Positions 1 to 8,227 of a stretch of DNA of 29,392 nucleotides are shown here, piece after piece; within the stretch, counting starts at the first letter, position 1, and each line of letters begins with the position of its first letter. The notes below the pieces were generated by a model. It ran no database searches, was not told the origin of the DNA, and saw nothing but the letters and a program-made list of their open reading frames with translations. The translations under genes and the position numbers were made by a program. Source of the DNA: a virus. The stretch covers positions 1-29,392 of the IMG/VR virus record IMGVR_UViG_3300021378_000108; one strand, 5' to 3'.

Positions 1-44
1 AACGCTTACCTATTGTAAAATTTAAAAAAAATTGGAGAATATTA

Positions 45-545
45 ATGGCTGGCAAGGCATTACGAAGGAAGATCCTAGCAGATGTTGAGAAGAAAGGCGG
101 CGTAGATTACCTGTTTGAGCAAATCGCGTCAGGTAATACTTTGACGAAAATGGCTGTAGAATATGGATGTTCTCGTCAATACCTTGGCTCATCACTGAAT
201 AAAGTGCCAGAATATGAGAAGGCCATGAATGAAGCCAGACGCCACGCCGCAGATGCCCTCGTTGAGCAGGGCTTAACAATGGTAGATGATTTGGATGGCG
301 GCTCGACAAGCAGTGAGATAGCCGCCACGCGAGAGAAGGTTCAGTGGCGCAAATTTATGGCAAGCTCGTATAACCAAGATCGTTATGGCACTAGGCCACA
401 GACAAACGTGAATATCTCAGTTGGCGATATGCATCTCGACGCCCTAAGAAAAGTTAATTCTGACTTGGCGGCTATCCATAAAGAGGATCAGGAGCGCGAA
501 GCCAAGACGATTGACGTAGATTATGAGGATGTAACCGATGAGTGA
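45..545 (+). CDS. terS: Terminase small subunit (Sf6-like)
   Basis: 166 residues. It probably recognises phage DNA and recruits the large terminase at the start of packaging. What is seen: an N-terminal helical region with a helix-turn-helix pattern (about residues 25-60, including LTKMAVEYGCSRQYLGSSL), a helical middle (about 62-115) suited to oligomerisation, and an acidic tail (about 140-166) that could contact TerL. The start has GGAG at 34-37, seven bases upstream. It overlaps the large terminase by 8 bases, the usual terS-terL pairing, and that context is the main support. Length fits Sf6-type small terminases (around 140-170). The call is by pattern and context and no alignment was run. 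The AT-rich 44 bases upstream may hold a late promoter but no convincing -35/-10 pair is visible. Confidence 0.82.
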   Translation: MAGKALRRKILADVEKKGGVDYLFEQIASGNTLTKMAVEYGCSRQYLGSSLNKVPEYEKAMNEARRHAADALVEQGLTMVDDLDGGSTSSEIAATREKVQWRKFMASSYNQDRYGTRPQTNVNISVGDMHLDALRKVNSDLAAIHKEDQEREAKTIDVDYEDVTDE

Positions 546-1935
546 TAATCCATTAACAGAGTTTGTCCTGCGCTACAGAGATGATCCAGTGCTATTTGTG
601 AAGGAAGTGCTAGGCGCAGAGCCATACGATTACCAAGCCGAGTTTCTCAATGCCATATCAGATGGCGAGCGTAAAATGTCTGTCAGATCTGGGCATGGTA
701 CAGGCAAGTCAACATCCGCGTCTTGGGCTATGCTCTGGTTTCTTCTGCTACGTTTCCCGAATAAAGTCGTCGTCACAGCGCCCACATCAAGCCAATTGTT
801 TGACGCATTGTTTGCCGAGCTAAAACGCTGGATAAACGAGTTGCCACCCCACCTACAACAATTGCTCACTGTGAAGTCAGATCGTGTGGAGTTAACGTCA
901 GCCGCATCCGAGGCATTTATATCAGCCAGAACGTCACGCGCAGAAACGCCAGAGGCACTAGCTGGGGTGCATTCCGAGAATGTTCTTTTGGTAGTTGACG
1001 AGGCATCTGGTGTACCTGAGAAAGTTTTTGAAGCGGCGGCTGGGTCAATGTCTGGTCACAGCGCAACCACGTTACTATTGTCAAACCCGACGAGATCATC
1101 TGGCACATTTTACGAGAGCCAAACCAGAATGTCCAAGAGCTGGTGGACGAGGCGCTGGTCGTGCGTTGAAAGCCCACTTGTGTCTGATGAGTTTGTCAAT
1201 GAAATGCGTGAGCGATACGGCGAGGAAAGCAACGCATTTCGCATACGTGTTCTCGGCGAATTTCCTATGGCAGATGATGACACGATCATACCATTTCATT
1301 TAGCCCACAGCGCAACGCAACGAGATATTGAGATGACGCCTGACATAAAGCCAATATGGGGCTTGGACGTTGCGAGATTTGGTACTGACAAGACTGCATT
1401 GTGCAAGAGGTATGGCAATGTCGTCACAGACATTGATGCGTGGCAGGGATTAGATCTCATGCAGACTGTCGGCAGAGTTATGGCAGAATATGAGGCATTA
1501 CCCAGCAGTCAACGCCCGACAGAAATACTTGTGGATAGCATTGGCGTTGGCGGCGGTGTGGTTGATAGATTACGTGAGTTGGGCGTGCCTGTTCGTGGTA
1601 TTAATGTTGGTGAAGCCCCAGCGATGGGCAAGACTTACATGAATTTGCGTAGTGAGCTGTGGTTTAAGACAAAGGGTTGGCTCGAAGATAGATCCTGCAA
1701 GATACCAAGGAATGACCAGCTCGTCGCAGAATTAACTGGCATACGATACGCATTTACATCGTCAGGCAAAATGAAGGCCGAGAGTAAGGACGCAATGCGA
1801 AAACGTGGCCTTAAATCGCCAGACCTTGCAGATGCACTATGCTTAACAATGGCATCTGATGCTGTAACGGCATTATCTGGCAATAATAATAACTGGAATA
1901 AATCCATTAGGCGCAATTTAAAGGGAATTGCATGA
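538..1935 (+). CDS. terL: Terminase large subunit (packaging ATPase/nuclease)
   Basis: 465 residues, a normal length for Sf6/P22-type TerL. It is the DNA-packaging motor that docks on the portal and cuts the concatemer. Visible motifs: adenine-binding Q33 region, Walker A SGHGTGKST (51-59), Walker B LLVVDEASG (150-158) with the catalytic Glu, and a coupling-motif-like LSNPT (181-185). The C-terminal RNase H-fold nuclease shows acidic residues D277 in GLDVARFG, D333 in VDSIGVG, and D429/D432 in SPDLADAL. It starts inside the small terminase gene and its stop shares ATGA with the next small gene, so it is translationally coupled on both sides. This is the most secure call in the window. The packaging type (headful or site-specific) cannot be read from it alone. 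Confidence 0.96.
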   Translation: MSDNPLTEFVLRYRDDPVLFVKEVLGAEPYDYQAEFLNAISDGERKMSVRSGHGTGKSTSASWAMLWFLLLRFPNKVVVTAPTSSQLFDALFAELKRWINELPPHLQQLLTVKSDRVELTSAASEAFISARTSRAETPEALAGVHSENVLLVVDEASGVPEKVFEAAAGSMSGHSATTLLLSNPTRSSGTFYESQTRMSKSWWTRRWSCVESPLVSDEFVNEMRERYGEESNAFRIRVLGEFPMADDDTIIPFHLAHSATQRDIEMTPDIKPIWGLDVARFGTDKTALCKRYGNVVTDIDAWQGLDLMQTVGRVMAEYEALPSSQRPTEILVDSIGVGGGVVDRLRELGVPVRGINVGEAPAMGKTYMNLRSELWFKTKGWLEDRSCKIPRNDQLVAELTGIRYAFTSSGKMKAESKDAMRKRGLKSPDLADALCLTMASDAVTALSGNNNNWNKSIRRNLKGIA

Positions 1936-2117
1936 AAAAAAAATTTTTAAATTTGTCACCCAAGATGAAAAATTTATTGATGGCTAAATGGATAAAGCAA
2001 TATGTGAAGCGCGGATTATCTTTGCAGGATGCACAACACGCGGCGCGGTGGAAGGCTGGCGAGTGGAAACTATCAGAAAGAATGCGTAACATACTGGCGT
2101 CAATAGATGAATTGTGA
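1932..2117 (+). CDS. Small basic hypothetical protein
   Basis: 61 residues, lysine/arginine-rich and predicted helical (MKKKFLNLSPKMKNLLMAKW at the start, then a second helix with WKAGEWKLSERM). Its ATG overlaps the TerL stop as ATGA, which argues it is a real, coupled gene. I do not recognise the family. The basic helical character could suit DNA or terminase contact but this is only a guess. No cysteines or membrane segment are seen. Confidence 0.6.
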   Translation: MKKKFLNLSPKMKNLLMAKWIKQYVKRGLSLQDAQHAARWKAGEWKLSERMRNILASIDEL

Positions 2118-2152
2118 TATGGTCGGATAATATACAGCAATGAGGTTTTATC

Positions 2153-2233
2153 ATGAAAACGTGCAAGGGATGCCCTACCAAGTCAAACTGTAAGGCCAAA
2201 GGTATGTGCTTGAATGGCGGCTATGGTAAATAG
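2153..2233 (+). CDS. 26-residue four-cysteine peptide
   Basis: A short ORF encoding MKTCKGCPTKSNCKAKGMCL followed by NGGYGK. Cysteines lie at 4, 7, 13 and 19 (CxxC-x5-C-x5-C), enough to bind one zinc or form two disulfides. It is preceded by GAGG at 2142-2145, seven bases before the ATG, one of the better ribosome sites here, and it fills a gap between two genes. Its end overlaps the next gene by 20 bases. I recall tiny CxxC peptides in other marine phage genomes but cannot verify homology. The function is unknown. Confidence 0.55.
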   Translation: MKTCKGCPTKSNCKAKGMCLNGGYGK

Positions 2234-2783
2234 AGGCATACTGAATTTCCTCAATCAACTTGATGAGGGCAAGCGATCCAGACGCAATAGCTTTGCGGAG
2301 CGTGTTGCTAATTTCCTGACGCCTAATGATGAGTTTGAATATCGCGGCGGATTATTAAGCAATATGGATGGCACATCCGCAATGGATCGTATTGGCGAGA
2401 AAACGAGCTACGGCACGTTAGGCCAAGCCAATTTTGCTGGCAATGATCCAATCACGTCGTTCCCTAATCAGATGCCACAAGGCACAATGGCTCGCGGTGC
2501 AGACGCTACAGGTGGTCAGATTGTGCGTAGTTTAATTCTGCCAGTTGATGTTATGCAGACGATTATGTCATCAAATCTTGCAAATAAGCAAGGATTTGTA
2601 GAGCTATTGGAATACAAGATGAATAACGAGCCTGAGAGTTACAGGAGAGTTATGTCAAACCCAAATGGTTTATCTGAGTTAATGTATTTATACGCCGCAA
2701 CAAATGAAGCGAGAACACCCAGCGAGGAAATGTCACCTAGAATACAACAAATGCTAGATGGAATTTTTGATGGGACTGCTTGA
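2214..2783 (+). CDS. Hypothetical protein, possible virion component
   Basis: 189 residues, soluble, with no signal peptide or membrane segment. The middle (about 40-100) is rich in Gly, Asn and Met, and the C-terminal half (about 110-189) is helical. The start at 2214 has AAAGG at 2198-2202; a second in-frame ATG at 2223 is possible. It overlaps the Cys peptide upstream and the next gene downstream, so it belongs to the late operon. It lies between the terminase and the adaptor gene, a place where podoviruses carry variable virion or morphogenesis proteins. Family not recognised. Confidence 0.6.
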   Translation: MAAMVNRGILNFLNQLDEGKRSRRNSFAERVANFLTPNDEFEYRGGLLSNMDGTSAMDRIGEKTSYGTLGQANFAGNDPITSFPNQMPQGTMARGADATGGQIVRSLILPVDVMQTIMSSNLANKQGFVELLEYKMNNEPESYRRVMSNPNGLSELMYLYAATNEARTPSEEMSPRIQQMLDGIFDGTA

Positions 2784-4359
2784 TCAACAAAGCTACGCAG
2801 GCTACGCAGATGAAGGCCAGCGACTTGCAGTAGAGCCAATGAGCTTTACTCCAATGGACGCCGCAAAATTTATAGCTGAAGCCACGCCTATCATTGGCGA
2901 TGCTATGGCGGCTAAGGAAATATACGACGAATTACAAAAGCCAGATCCTGATCTTGGATATGTTGCTGTTTTAGGCGGCGCGGCTTTACTGGGTTTGATC
3001 CCACTTATTGGTGACGCGGCTTCTCCTGCTATTAAGAAAGTAGGCAAAGGCTTACTTGATATGGCAGATCGTATTGAGGTTGATCCAAGTATGATGGGGT
3101 CTACGTTTGGTAATATTAGGTTAAATCCAAAATCTAGTAATGTCCCACGCAATATGCCAGCAAATAATGTGCTGGATAAGGTGGATAATTTATCAAAAGA
3201 AAAATTGGAAAGCGCAGTACCATTTGTAAAGACTTCCAATTTTGCCAAACCTAGAGTTGGCGGTGGTAGAGCAAAAGATCCAGCTTTATTTACTAACTTC
3301 TCTTCAAAAAAACAAACTGGTGTTTCACCTAGTGATTGGGAAGTAAAAGGCAGAAGAATTACATCTGGAATAGAAACACCAGATTATAAAACTGTTGAAG
3401 ATTTAAGAAGAGAAGGTTTTACTGATTTATTTGGCTTTACGGCAGATGGGACATACGCCGACACAATAATAGATGAATTTAATGGCATAAAACTTGATAG
3501 ACCAGTAATGTTTGAAGGTGGTCATCAATATGGAGATGGTGGGCTTGGATTTGCCTCTGACGCGACGGCATTAACGTCTAAACAAAATGCATGGGCTAGG
3601 AATAAAGAAGCTGGTGGACGCCCAATAGTTACCCCACTTACAATGGGAGCAAAAGGTGGTGATTTTTCAGCTCATCAAGCAATGTTAGCGGCTCAAGCTA
3701 TATTATCAAATGCGGATAACATAGACCCTAACTTTGTTCCATTATTAGGCGCGGCTAAAAACAATAATAGACTTTTACCAGAGGGCATGGGTTTACTTAA
3801 CCCAGAATTATCAAATTATCTTGCTGGCTTAAAAGGGGGACAAAGATCTGCGTTTGTAAGATCTTTAGATACATCTCCAGCTTTACAATCAAATGTGCCG
3901 AGTATGGGTGCTGTTAGATGGGCTGGTACTGCCCCTGAGCTAACTGATAAAGCTCTACTTAGTGGCGGTTTCAGAATGTTTGAGCCTGATATAGATCCTG
4001 ATGGTTTATTAAACTATGGTAATCCTCATTCAACATATAATGCATCAATTGATCGTGTTGGTAATAATATGACGATGGGTGATGTGCGCCCTTGGTACTT
4101 ACAATTTCCTGATTTTGCTACCCCCAGAATGATAGAAAATACACCATCTGGATCAAATATGTTAAATCCAAATGCTATGCCTAAAGAATTAAGGGCGGCT
4201 CAAATGAATCCTAACATCTCACAAAAAATGGATGATCAGTACGAAGATATGAATATGATGTATAATGAAATATTAAAATCTCAAGGTAAAGACGCCGCAG
4301 ATATGTATGCAATGGACGCCGCTTTAAACAGATACCAATTAAAGGGATTATTAGATTAA
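2770..4359 (+). CDS. Large protein with pre-toxin-like hydrophobic segment
   Basis: 529 residues from the ATG at 2770, which has GGA at 2760-2762 with a 7-base spacer; an upstream in-frame ATG at 2758 lacks a ribosome site. The N-terminal 90 residues contain two copies of P-[IL]-I-G-D-A (TPIIGDAMAAKEIY and IPLIGDAAS) around a Gly/Ala/Leu-rich hydrophobic stretch of about 24 residues. This resembles the pre-toxin or colicin-like hydrophobic hairpins in polymorphic toxins and phage polyvalent proteins. The middle (about 155-300) includes DRPVMFEGGHQYGDGG and QNAWARNKEAGGRPI, which look like a folded domain. The C-terminal third is Asn/Met/Pro-rich. Base use shifts to more AT than in the terminase. 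It could be a virion-borne effector or an internal structural protein. No catalytic motif is certain. Confidence 0.6.
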   Translation: MGLLDQQSYAGYADEGQRLAVEPMSFTPMDAAKFIAEATPIIGDAMAAKEIYDELQKPDPDLGYVAVLGGAALLGLIPLIGDAASPAIKKVGKGLLDMADRIEVDPSMMGSTFGNIRLNPKSSNVPRNMPANNVLDKVDNLSKEKLESAVPFVKTSNFAKPRVGGGRAKDPALFTNFSSKKQTGVSPSDWEVKGRRITSGIETPDYKTVEDLRREGFTDLFGFTADGTYADTIIDEFNGIKLDRPVMFEGGHQYGDGGLGFASDATALTSKQNAWARNKEAGGRPIVTPLTMGAKGGDFSAHQAMLAAQAILSNADNIDPNFVPLLGAAKNNNRLLPEGMGLLNPELSNYLAGLKGGQRSAFVRSLDTSPALQSNVPSMGAVRWAGTAPELTDKALLSGGFRMFEPDIDPDGLLNYGNPHSTYNASIDRVGNNMTMGDVRPWYLQFPDFATPRMIENTPSGSNMLNPNAMPKELRAAQMNPNISQKMDDQYEDMNMMYNEILKSQGKDAADMYAMDAALNRYQLKGLLD

Positions 4360-4401
4360 TAGAAAGATATACAACGTGGGCTACTATCTTACTAATAAAT
4401 A

Positions 4402-4410
4402 TGATATATA
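4402..4410 (+). promoter_or_regulatory. Candidate extended -10 promoter
   Basis: TGATATATA reads as an extended -10 (TG, one base, TATATA) inside the 74-base gap before the adaptor gene. No good -35 is visible 17-18 bases upstream. The same AAATATGnTATA core recurs in the gap before the tail hub gene at 8170-8199, which supports it. An internal late promoter is the suggestion, from sequence only. Confidence 0.3.
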
Positions 4411-4433
4411 GAAATAAAACTAGGGGCTAACCA

Positions 4434-5054
4434 ATGCCAATAACAACATACGCAGAATTAAAAACGACACTCACAGATTTTCTTAATCGTGATGATCTTA
4501 CTTCTGTGTCTAGCACATTTATAACTTTGGCGGAGACTGATCTAAATCGCAGATTACGCCATTGGAAAATGGAAGCCAGATCCACTGCCGAGATTGACAC
4601 GAAGTACAGCGCGATCCCAGCAGATATGTTAGAGCCTATTCGCTTTCACATTACGAGTGGCGAGACAAACCCACTAGAATTAATATCGCAGGCAGAATTA
4701 TTAGACAGGCAACAAAGAGCTGGTAACGTATCTGGCAATCCAAGATATTACGCAATGACTGCTGGCGAGTTACAAGTACACCCAGCGCCAGATGGCGTAT
4801 ACAACGCAGAATTATATTACTATCAAAAGATCCCAGCATTATCTGACAGTAATACAACCAATTGGCTTCTGGGCGAATATCCAGATGCTTATTTGTATGG
4901 AGCTTTGGTACACTCAGCCCCATATTTAAAAGAAGACGCTCGAATTACCACTTGGGCGGCTTTGTATCAAAGCGCTGTTGACGCAATTAATGCAGTCAGC
5001 GATCAAACCAAATACGGCGGCTCTGGTCGCCGAATGAAAATAAGGGCATATTAA
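4434..5054 (+). CDS. Head-tail adaptor protein (SU10-adaptor-like)
   Basis: 206 residues. It likely forms the ring under the portal that connects the head to the tail hub. The sequence follows the pattern of phage adaptor proteins of short-tailed phages: an N-terminal helical part (TTYAELKTTLTDFLNRDDL, then an AETDLNRRLRHWKMEARS helix), a beta-rich middle with IPADMLEPIRF and a YYYQKIPALSD strand, and a C-terminal helical part with WLLGEYPDAYLYGALVHSAPY, common in this family, followed by a basic tail. RBS AGGGG lies in the gap upstream, and the next gene begins two bases after its stop. Family assigned by remembered pattern, not by a search. Confidence 0.72.
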   Translation: MPITTYAELKTTLTDFLNRDDLTSVSSTFITLAETDLNRRLRHWKMEARSTAEIDTKYSAIPADMLEPIRFHITSGETNPLELISQAELLDRQQRAGNVSGNPRYYAMTAGELQVHPAPDGVYNAELYYYQKIPALSDSNTTNWLLGEYPDAYLYGALVHSAPYLKEDARITTWAALYQSAVDAINAVSDQTKYGGSGRRMKIRAY

Positions 5055-5055
5055 A

Positions 5056-5436
5056 ATGAGTTTTTCAAACGATTTCGAAACAAGAGTATTGCAATACATA
5101 TTCACAACAGGTTCAGTGACACGTCCTACTGCGTGGCACGTTGCATTATACACAGCCGCACCAAACGATAGTGGTGGTGGTACTGAAGTATCAGGCGGAG
5201 CATATGCGCGTCAGTCAGTTGCGTTTACAGTATCTGGGAACACAGCTACAAATTCTGGCGCTGTTGAGTATCCCACAGCAACTGCATCATATGGAACAGT
5301 TTCACATGTAGGCGTATTTGATGCGGCATCTGGCGGCAACTTAATCGCATACGCGGCATTATCTGCATCTAAAGCAATTGATACTGGTGATGTGTTCCGC
5401 ATCCCTGCTGGTGATTTAGATATTACTTTAGAGTAA
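5056..5436 (+). CDS. Phage tail appendage protein (Gp80-like beta protein)
   Basis: 126 residues, beta-rich. It carries a widespread phage pattern: an N-terminal helix (MSFSNDFETRVLQYIF), then WHVALYTAAPNDSGGGTE, GGAYARQSV, a YPTATASYGTVSHVGVFDAA core, and a C-terminal DVFRIPAGDLDITLE. Proteins with this pattern are annotated as tail fibre or tail proteins in many phages. Here it sits between the adaptor and a repetitive fibre gene, consistent with a small fibre or baseplate-like decoration. Spacing to neighbours is 1 and 5 bases, so it is in the same operon. Confidence 0.68.
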   Translation: MSFSNDFETRVLQYIFTTGSVTRPTAWHVALYTAAPNDSGGGTEVSGGAYARQSVAFTVSGNTATNSGAVEYPTATASYGTVSHVGVFDAASGGNLIAYAALSASKAIDTGDVFRIPAGDLDITLE

Positions 5437-5441
5437 ATTAA

Positions 5442-6308
5442 ATGACAGTTTACCGAGGTGGCTACGGCTACAGTCTATATGGCGAACATACATTCGGCTT
5501 TGATGGATCAGTCAAGGACGCCTCAGTAACAATATCTCCAGCCGCAAGCGTTTCTGCGGCTGGCGCTAAAACAGCAGTTGGCTCTGCAACGTCATCTAAT
5601 GACTTAACCATTTCTTCAGCCTATAATTTAACAAGAAATACATCTGCGACTATACCTCAAGCGAGTACAACTACAGTTGTTCCTAATGTTACATTTGTAA
5701 GAAGTGCAACTATATCTACAACCAGTGTAACAGGCGTTGGAATAGATAGGGTTAGAGCCTCATCAACCGCAGTTGCAACTGTTTCCTCTACTGCGTCTGC
5801 TGGTAAGCGTGTAAGAATTGCCAGCTCCATTGTGGCAACAACGTCTGGTGTAGTGACATCTGGCGAAAGAGACAGGCAAACATCTGCCACAATTTCATCT
5901 ACACTATCTGCAACGGCCTCTGGAGTGTTTGTTGTTAGTGAAAGCGTTGATGTATCTACTACATCTTCAGCGACTTGTGCATCAGAAAAAATATTTCAAG
6001 GCGGTGCAAGTGTTTCAACTTCATCAACTGCTACAGGTTCAGTAGATAGAGTTAGATTATTTAATTCACAGATTGCCACTGCATCCACTGCTACAGCAAA
6101 TGGAATTGGGGTTTTCTCTAAATCAGCAAATATAGGTACTACAAGTAATGTAACCTCATCTTGCAATAGGGTATTTTTATTAAACACTACAATAATTAAT
6201 ACATCTGCATTTACGGCAAGTGCAATTGAGAAATGGGAAGATTTACCAGCCGCAACAGAAACATGGCAGACAGTGCCAAAAGTAACAGAGATATGGACAG
6301 CCGCATGA
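5442..6308 (+). CDS. Repeat-rich tail fibre-like protein
   Basis: 288 residues, dominated by Ser, Thr, Ala and Val. The N-terminus (YRGGYGYSLYGEHTFGFDG) is a compact Gly/Tyr motif that may anchor it to the tail. Residues about 27-265 form roughly a dozen degenerate repeats of 19-21 residues with a pattern like x-A-T-[IV]-S-T-x(4)-[TA]-x(5)-RV[RF]. Each is probably one or two beta strands, giving a beta-solenoid or fibrous shaft. The C-terminus has three W-x(5-9) units (KWEDLPAATETWQTVPKVTE) that look like a short Trp-anchored cap. No signal peptide is present. It lies between the small tail appendage gene and the large fibre gene. The role as a fibre is inferred from composition and position. 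Confidence 0.6.
   Translation: MTVYRGGYGYSLYGEHTFGFDGSVKDASVTISPAASVSAAGAKTAVGSATSSNDLTISSAYNLTRNTSATIPQASTTTVVPNVTFVRSATISTTSVTGVGIDRVRASSTAVATVSSTASAGKRVRIASSIVATTSGVVTSGERDRQTSATISSTLSATASGVFVVSESVDVSTTSSATCASEKIFQGGASVSTSSTATGSVDRVRLFNSQIATASTATANGIGVFSKSANIGTTSNVTSSCNRVFLLNTTIINTSAFTASAIEKWEDLPAATETWQTVPKVTEIWTAA
5520..6236 (+). repeat. Protein-level tandem repeats (~20 residues) in fibre gene
   Basis: About twelve diverged units of 19-21 residues. The clearest begin SATISTTSV (residue 88), AVATVSSTA (110), IVATTSGVV (130), SATISSTLS (148), VDVSTTSSA (169), ASVSTSSTA (189), QIATASTAT (210) and ANIGTTSNV (229). The repeats are well diverged at DNA level, so this is an old protein repeat rather than a recent duplication. 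Confidence 0.6.
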
Positions 6309-6388
6309 TGTTGCAATTTAAGCATTTTTGTGGCAGTATGCAATCAGCGCCTACTGCGTCTTTCTCTTACATTGATGAACGATATTAG
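6305..6388 (+). CDS. Possible 27-residue peptide
   Basis: An ORF beginning ATGATG that overlaps the stop of the fibre gene in the ATGA manner common in this operon. It encodes MMLQFKHFCGSMQSAPTASF followed by SYIDERY. It occupies most of the otherwise empty 108-base gap between two fibre genes. No independent ribosome site is seen, so it would rely on coupling. Function unknown. It may be chance. Confidence 0.3.
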   Translation: MMLQFKHFCGSMQSAPTASFSYIDERY

Positions 6389-6416
6389 GCCGCAAGGCCA
6401 GACATAGGAGTTAATT

Positions 6417-7748
6417 ATGGCAGATACTACAACAACCACATATGGCTTGGTAAAGCCAGAAGTCGGTGCATCCGAAGATACTTGGGGTACAAAGATAAAT
6501 ACCAATTTAGATAACGTCGATAATCTGCTAGATGGTACGACGCCTGTCACTGGTATTGATATTAACTCTGGATCGATTGATGGAACGCCAATTGGTGCAA
6601 ACTCTGCGTCAACTGTTGCGGCTACCACAGTAAGCGCAACTGGTAATATTACAGTTGGCGGTACAGTTGATGGTCGTGACGTTGCGGCTGACGGCACTAA
6701 GTTAGATGGAATAGAAAGTGGTGCAACAGCAGATCAAACAAATGCAGAAATACGTGCGGCAGTTGAGGCGGCTAGTAATAGTAATGTGTTTACAGATGCA
6801 GACCATTCTAAGTTAAATGGCATTGAAACATCAGCTACTGCTGACCAAACAATTACTGCTGGCTCTGGATTATCGGGTGGTGGTACTGGAAATGTAACTT
6901 TAAGTCACAGCGATACGTCATCTCAAGGATCATCAAATAACTCTGGCAGAACATATATCCAAGATATTACTCTTGATACTTATGGACACGTCACTGGTTT
7001 AGCAACGGCTACAGAAACAGTCGTTAATACGGATACTAACACAACCTACAGTGCTGGAACTGATCTTAGCTTGTCTGGTACAACATTTAATCACAGCGAC
7101 ACATCTTCACTTAGTGGCACATATGGAAGTACATCTGATGGCACAAAGATTGATAATATAACAGTAGATGCGCGAGGCCACGTTACTGCAATTACAACTG
7201 GTGCAACTGGTGATATTCAAGGCGTTACTGCTGGCTCTGGTTTATCTGGTGGCGGTACTTCTGGTACAGTTACACTAAGCCATTCGGACACATCCTCACA
7301 AGGTTCTGTAAATAATTCTGGCTCAAACTTTATCCAAGATATTACTTTAGATACATATGGTCATATTACAGGAATTACTTCTGCGGCGGCAGGCGGCGGT
7401 GGTAACATAGCATCTGATTTTGAAGTTACCGCAAGTGCTAGAAGTTGGAATACTTCACTGACAACTACAGCAGGGGCAGGCAGATATATTATTAACTGTT
7501 ATTTAAAGGGAAATGGTACACAAGTAACACAAATGTACTTGTCAGATTATAGTAATGTAGATGATGGTTTCTTTGCTGGAAAGAATTTTGATAATGGAAC
7601 TGAAATAGCAGGATATAATGTTTGGAATCTTACAAATCATGCCGCAATGCATGTTACTGGTATTATTTCTTGCTCTGGCAATTTTACAATTGCTAGGACA
7701 CCAAATAACAGTGTTGAGGGTAACCTTACTTGGATAAAAATAGCATAA
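6417..7748 (+). CDS. Tail fibre protein with shaft repeats
   Basis: 443 residues. It is likely a trimeric fibre that contacts the host. The N-terminal 45 residues ([22 protein letters not shown], shown here only by its start [18 protein letters not shown]) match the common virion-attachment start of marine phage fibres. Two KL[DN]GIE-x(3)-ATADQT units lie at 94-108 and 131-145. Three shaft repeats of about 50 residues follow (146-196, 211-260, 270-321), each with a SGxxLS, HSDTSS and D-x-x-GH[VI]T core. After a Gly-rich hinge (AAAGGGGN, 324-330), the last 110 residues form a distinct beta domain, the probable receptor-binding tip. RBS TAGGAG precedes the start. The chaperone gene directly downstream supports the fibre role. 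Confidence 0.8.
   Translation: MADTTTTTYGLVKPEVGASEDTWGTKINTNLDNVDNLLDGTTPVTGIDINSGSIDGTPIGANSASTVAATTVSATGNITVGGTVDGRDVAADGTKLDGIESGATADQTNAEIRAAVEAASNSNVFTDADHSKLNGIETSATADQTITAGSGLSGGGTGNVTLSHSDTSSQGSSNNSGRTYIQDITLDTYGHVTGLATATETVVNTDTNTTYSAGTDLSLSGTTFNHSDTSSLSGTYGSTSDGTKIDNITVDARGHVTAITTGATGDIQGVTAGSGLSGGGTSGTVTLSHSDTSSQGSVNNSGSNFIQDITLDTYGHITGITSAAAGGGGNIASDFEVTASARSWNTSLTTTAGAGRYIINCYLKGNGTQVTQMYLSDYSNVDDGFFAGKNFDNGTEIAGYNVWNLTNHAAMHVTGIISCSGNFTIARTPNNSVEGNLTWIKIA
6852..7379 (+). repeat. Three shaft repeats in the tail fibre gene
   Basis: Units at about 6852-7004, 7047-7196 and 7224-7379. The first and third are close at DNA level as well as protein level ([33 protein letters not shown] in both), while the middle one is diverged. 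This arrangement permits length change of the shaft by recombination. Confidence 0.75.
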
Positions 7749-7768
7749 ATAAAAAAGGACTATAAATA

Positions 7769-8161
7769 ATGTACTATTATTTTTATAATGAAAGCACTGG
7801 TGAAATAGTTTCTGAAAACTACGGAACAGAGCCAGTAATAGGCGAGGGTGAATGGGTAGGTTTTTCTTATTTATCTTCGGAAAATCCTAAGGAATTAGGG
7901 CATCATAAGGTTAACCTAGATACTACAGAAATAGTATTTGACCAAAACTTAAAAGATACTCAAGTAGGGAAAGAAGTTAGAGAAAAAAGAGATTTGTTAT
8001 TAAGTGGAGTAGTAGACCCTATAGTAACAAACCCTTTGCGTTGGGATGCCCTTACTGATGCTAAACAAGCAGAGTGGACACAATACCGAACTGACTTACT
8101 TAACCTGCCAGATCAATCTGGATTTCCAAACACAGTGACATGGCCTACAAAGCCAACATAA
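7769..8161 (+). CDS. Tail fibre assembly chaperone-like protein
   Basis: 130 residues. The C-terminal half fits the phage tail assembly chaperone family (Phage_tail_APC type): RDLLLSGVVDPIVTNPLRWD, then KQAEWTQYRTDLLNLPDQ and GFPNTVTWPTKP, ending in the typical W-P-x-x-P. The N-terminal 60 residues (MYYYFYNESTGEIVSENYG) form a small beta domain with the YYFYN..TGEIV pattern of fibre-assembly proteins. The position immediately after a fibre gene is typical, and the protein usually helps fold or attach the fibre. RBS AAAGGA sits 9-14 bases upstream. Being cytosolic and soluble, it need not be in the virion. Confidence 0.75.
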   Translation: MYYYFYNESTGEIVSENYGTEPVIGEGEWVGFSYLSSENPKELGHHKVNLDTTEIVFDQNLKDTQVGKEVREKRDLLLSGVVDPIVTNPLRWDALTDAKQAEWTQYRTDLLNLPDQSGFPNTVTWPTKPT

Positions 8162-8169
8162 AGGTTATA

Positions 8170-8199
8170 TTGTTAATAACTACAAAAATATGTTATAGT
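8170..8199 (+). promoter_or_regulatory. Sigma70-like promoter before tail hub gene
   Basis: TTGTTA (8170-8175), an 18-base spacer, then TATAGT (8194-8199) preceded by TG as an extended -10. It lies in the 66-base gap between the fibre chaperone and the tail hub gene, one of the few non-coding gaps in the late block. It shares the AAATATGnTATA core with the candidate at 4402-4410. Activity is not shown. Confidence 0.45.
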
Positions 8200-8227
8200 C
8201 ACAGTAACTTAGACCAATGAGGTAAAC

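Noticed and set aside
2802-3248. 148-residue - strand frame
   Set aside because: It is wholly inside the gene at 2770-4359 on the opposite strand, with no ribosome site and no operon partner.
6382-6400. GGCC-GCAA-GGCC hairpin before the fibre gene
   Set aside because: Only a 4-bp stem, with no U-run; too weak to call a terminator.
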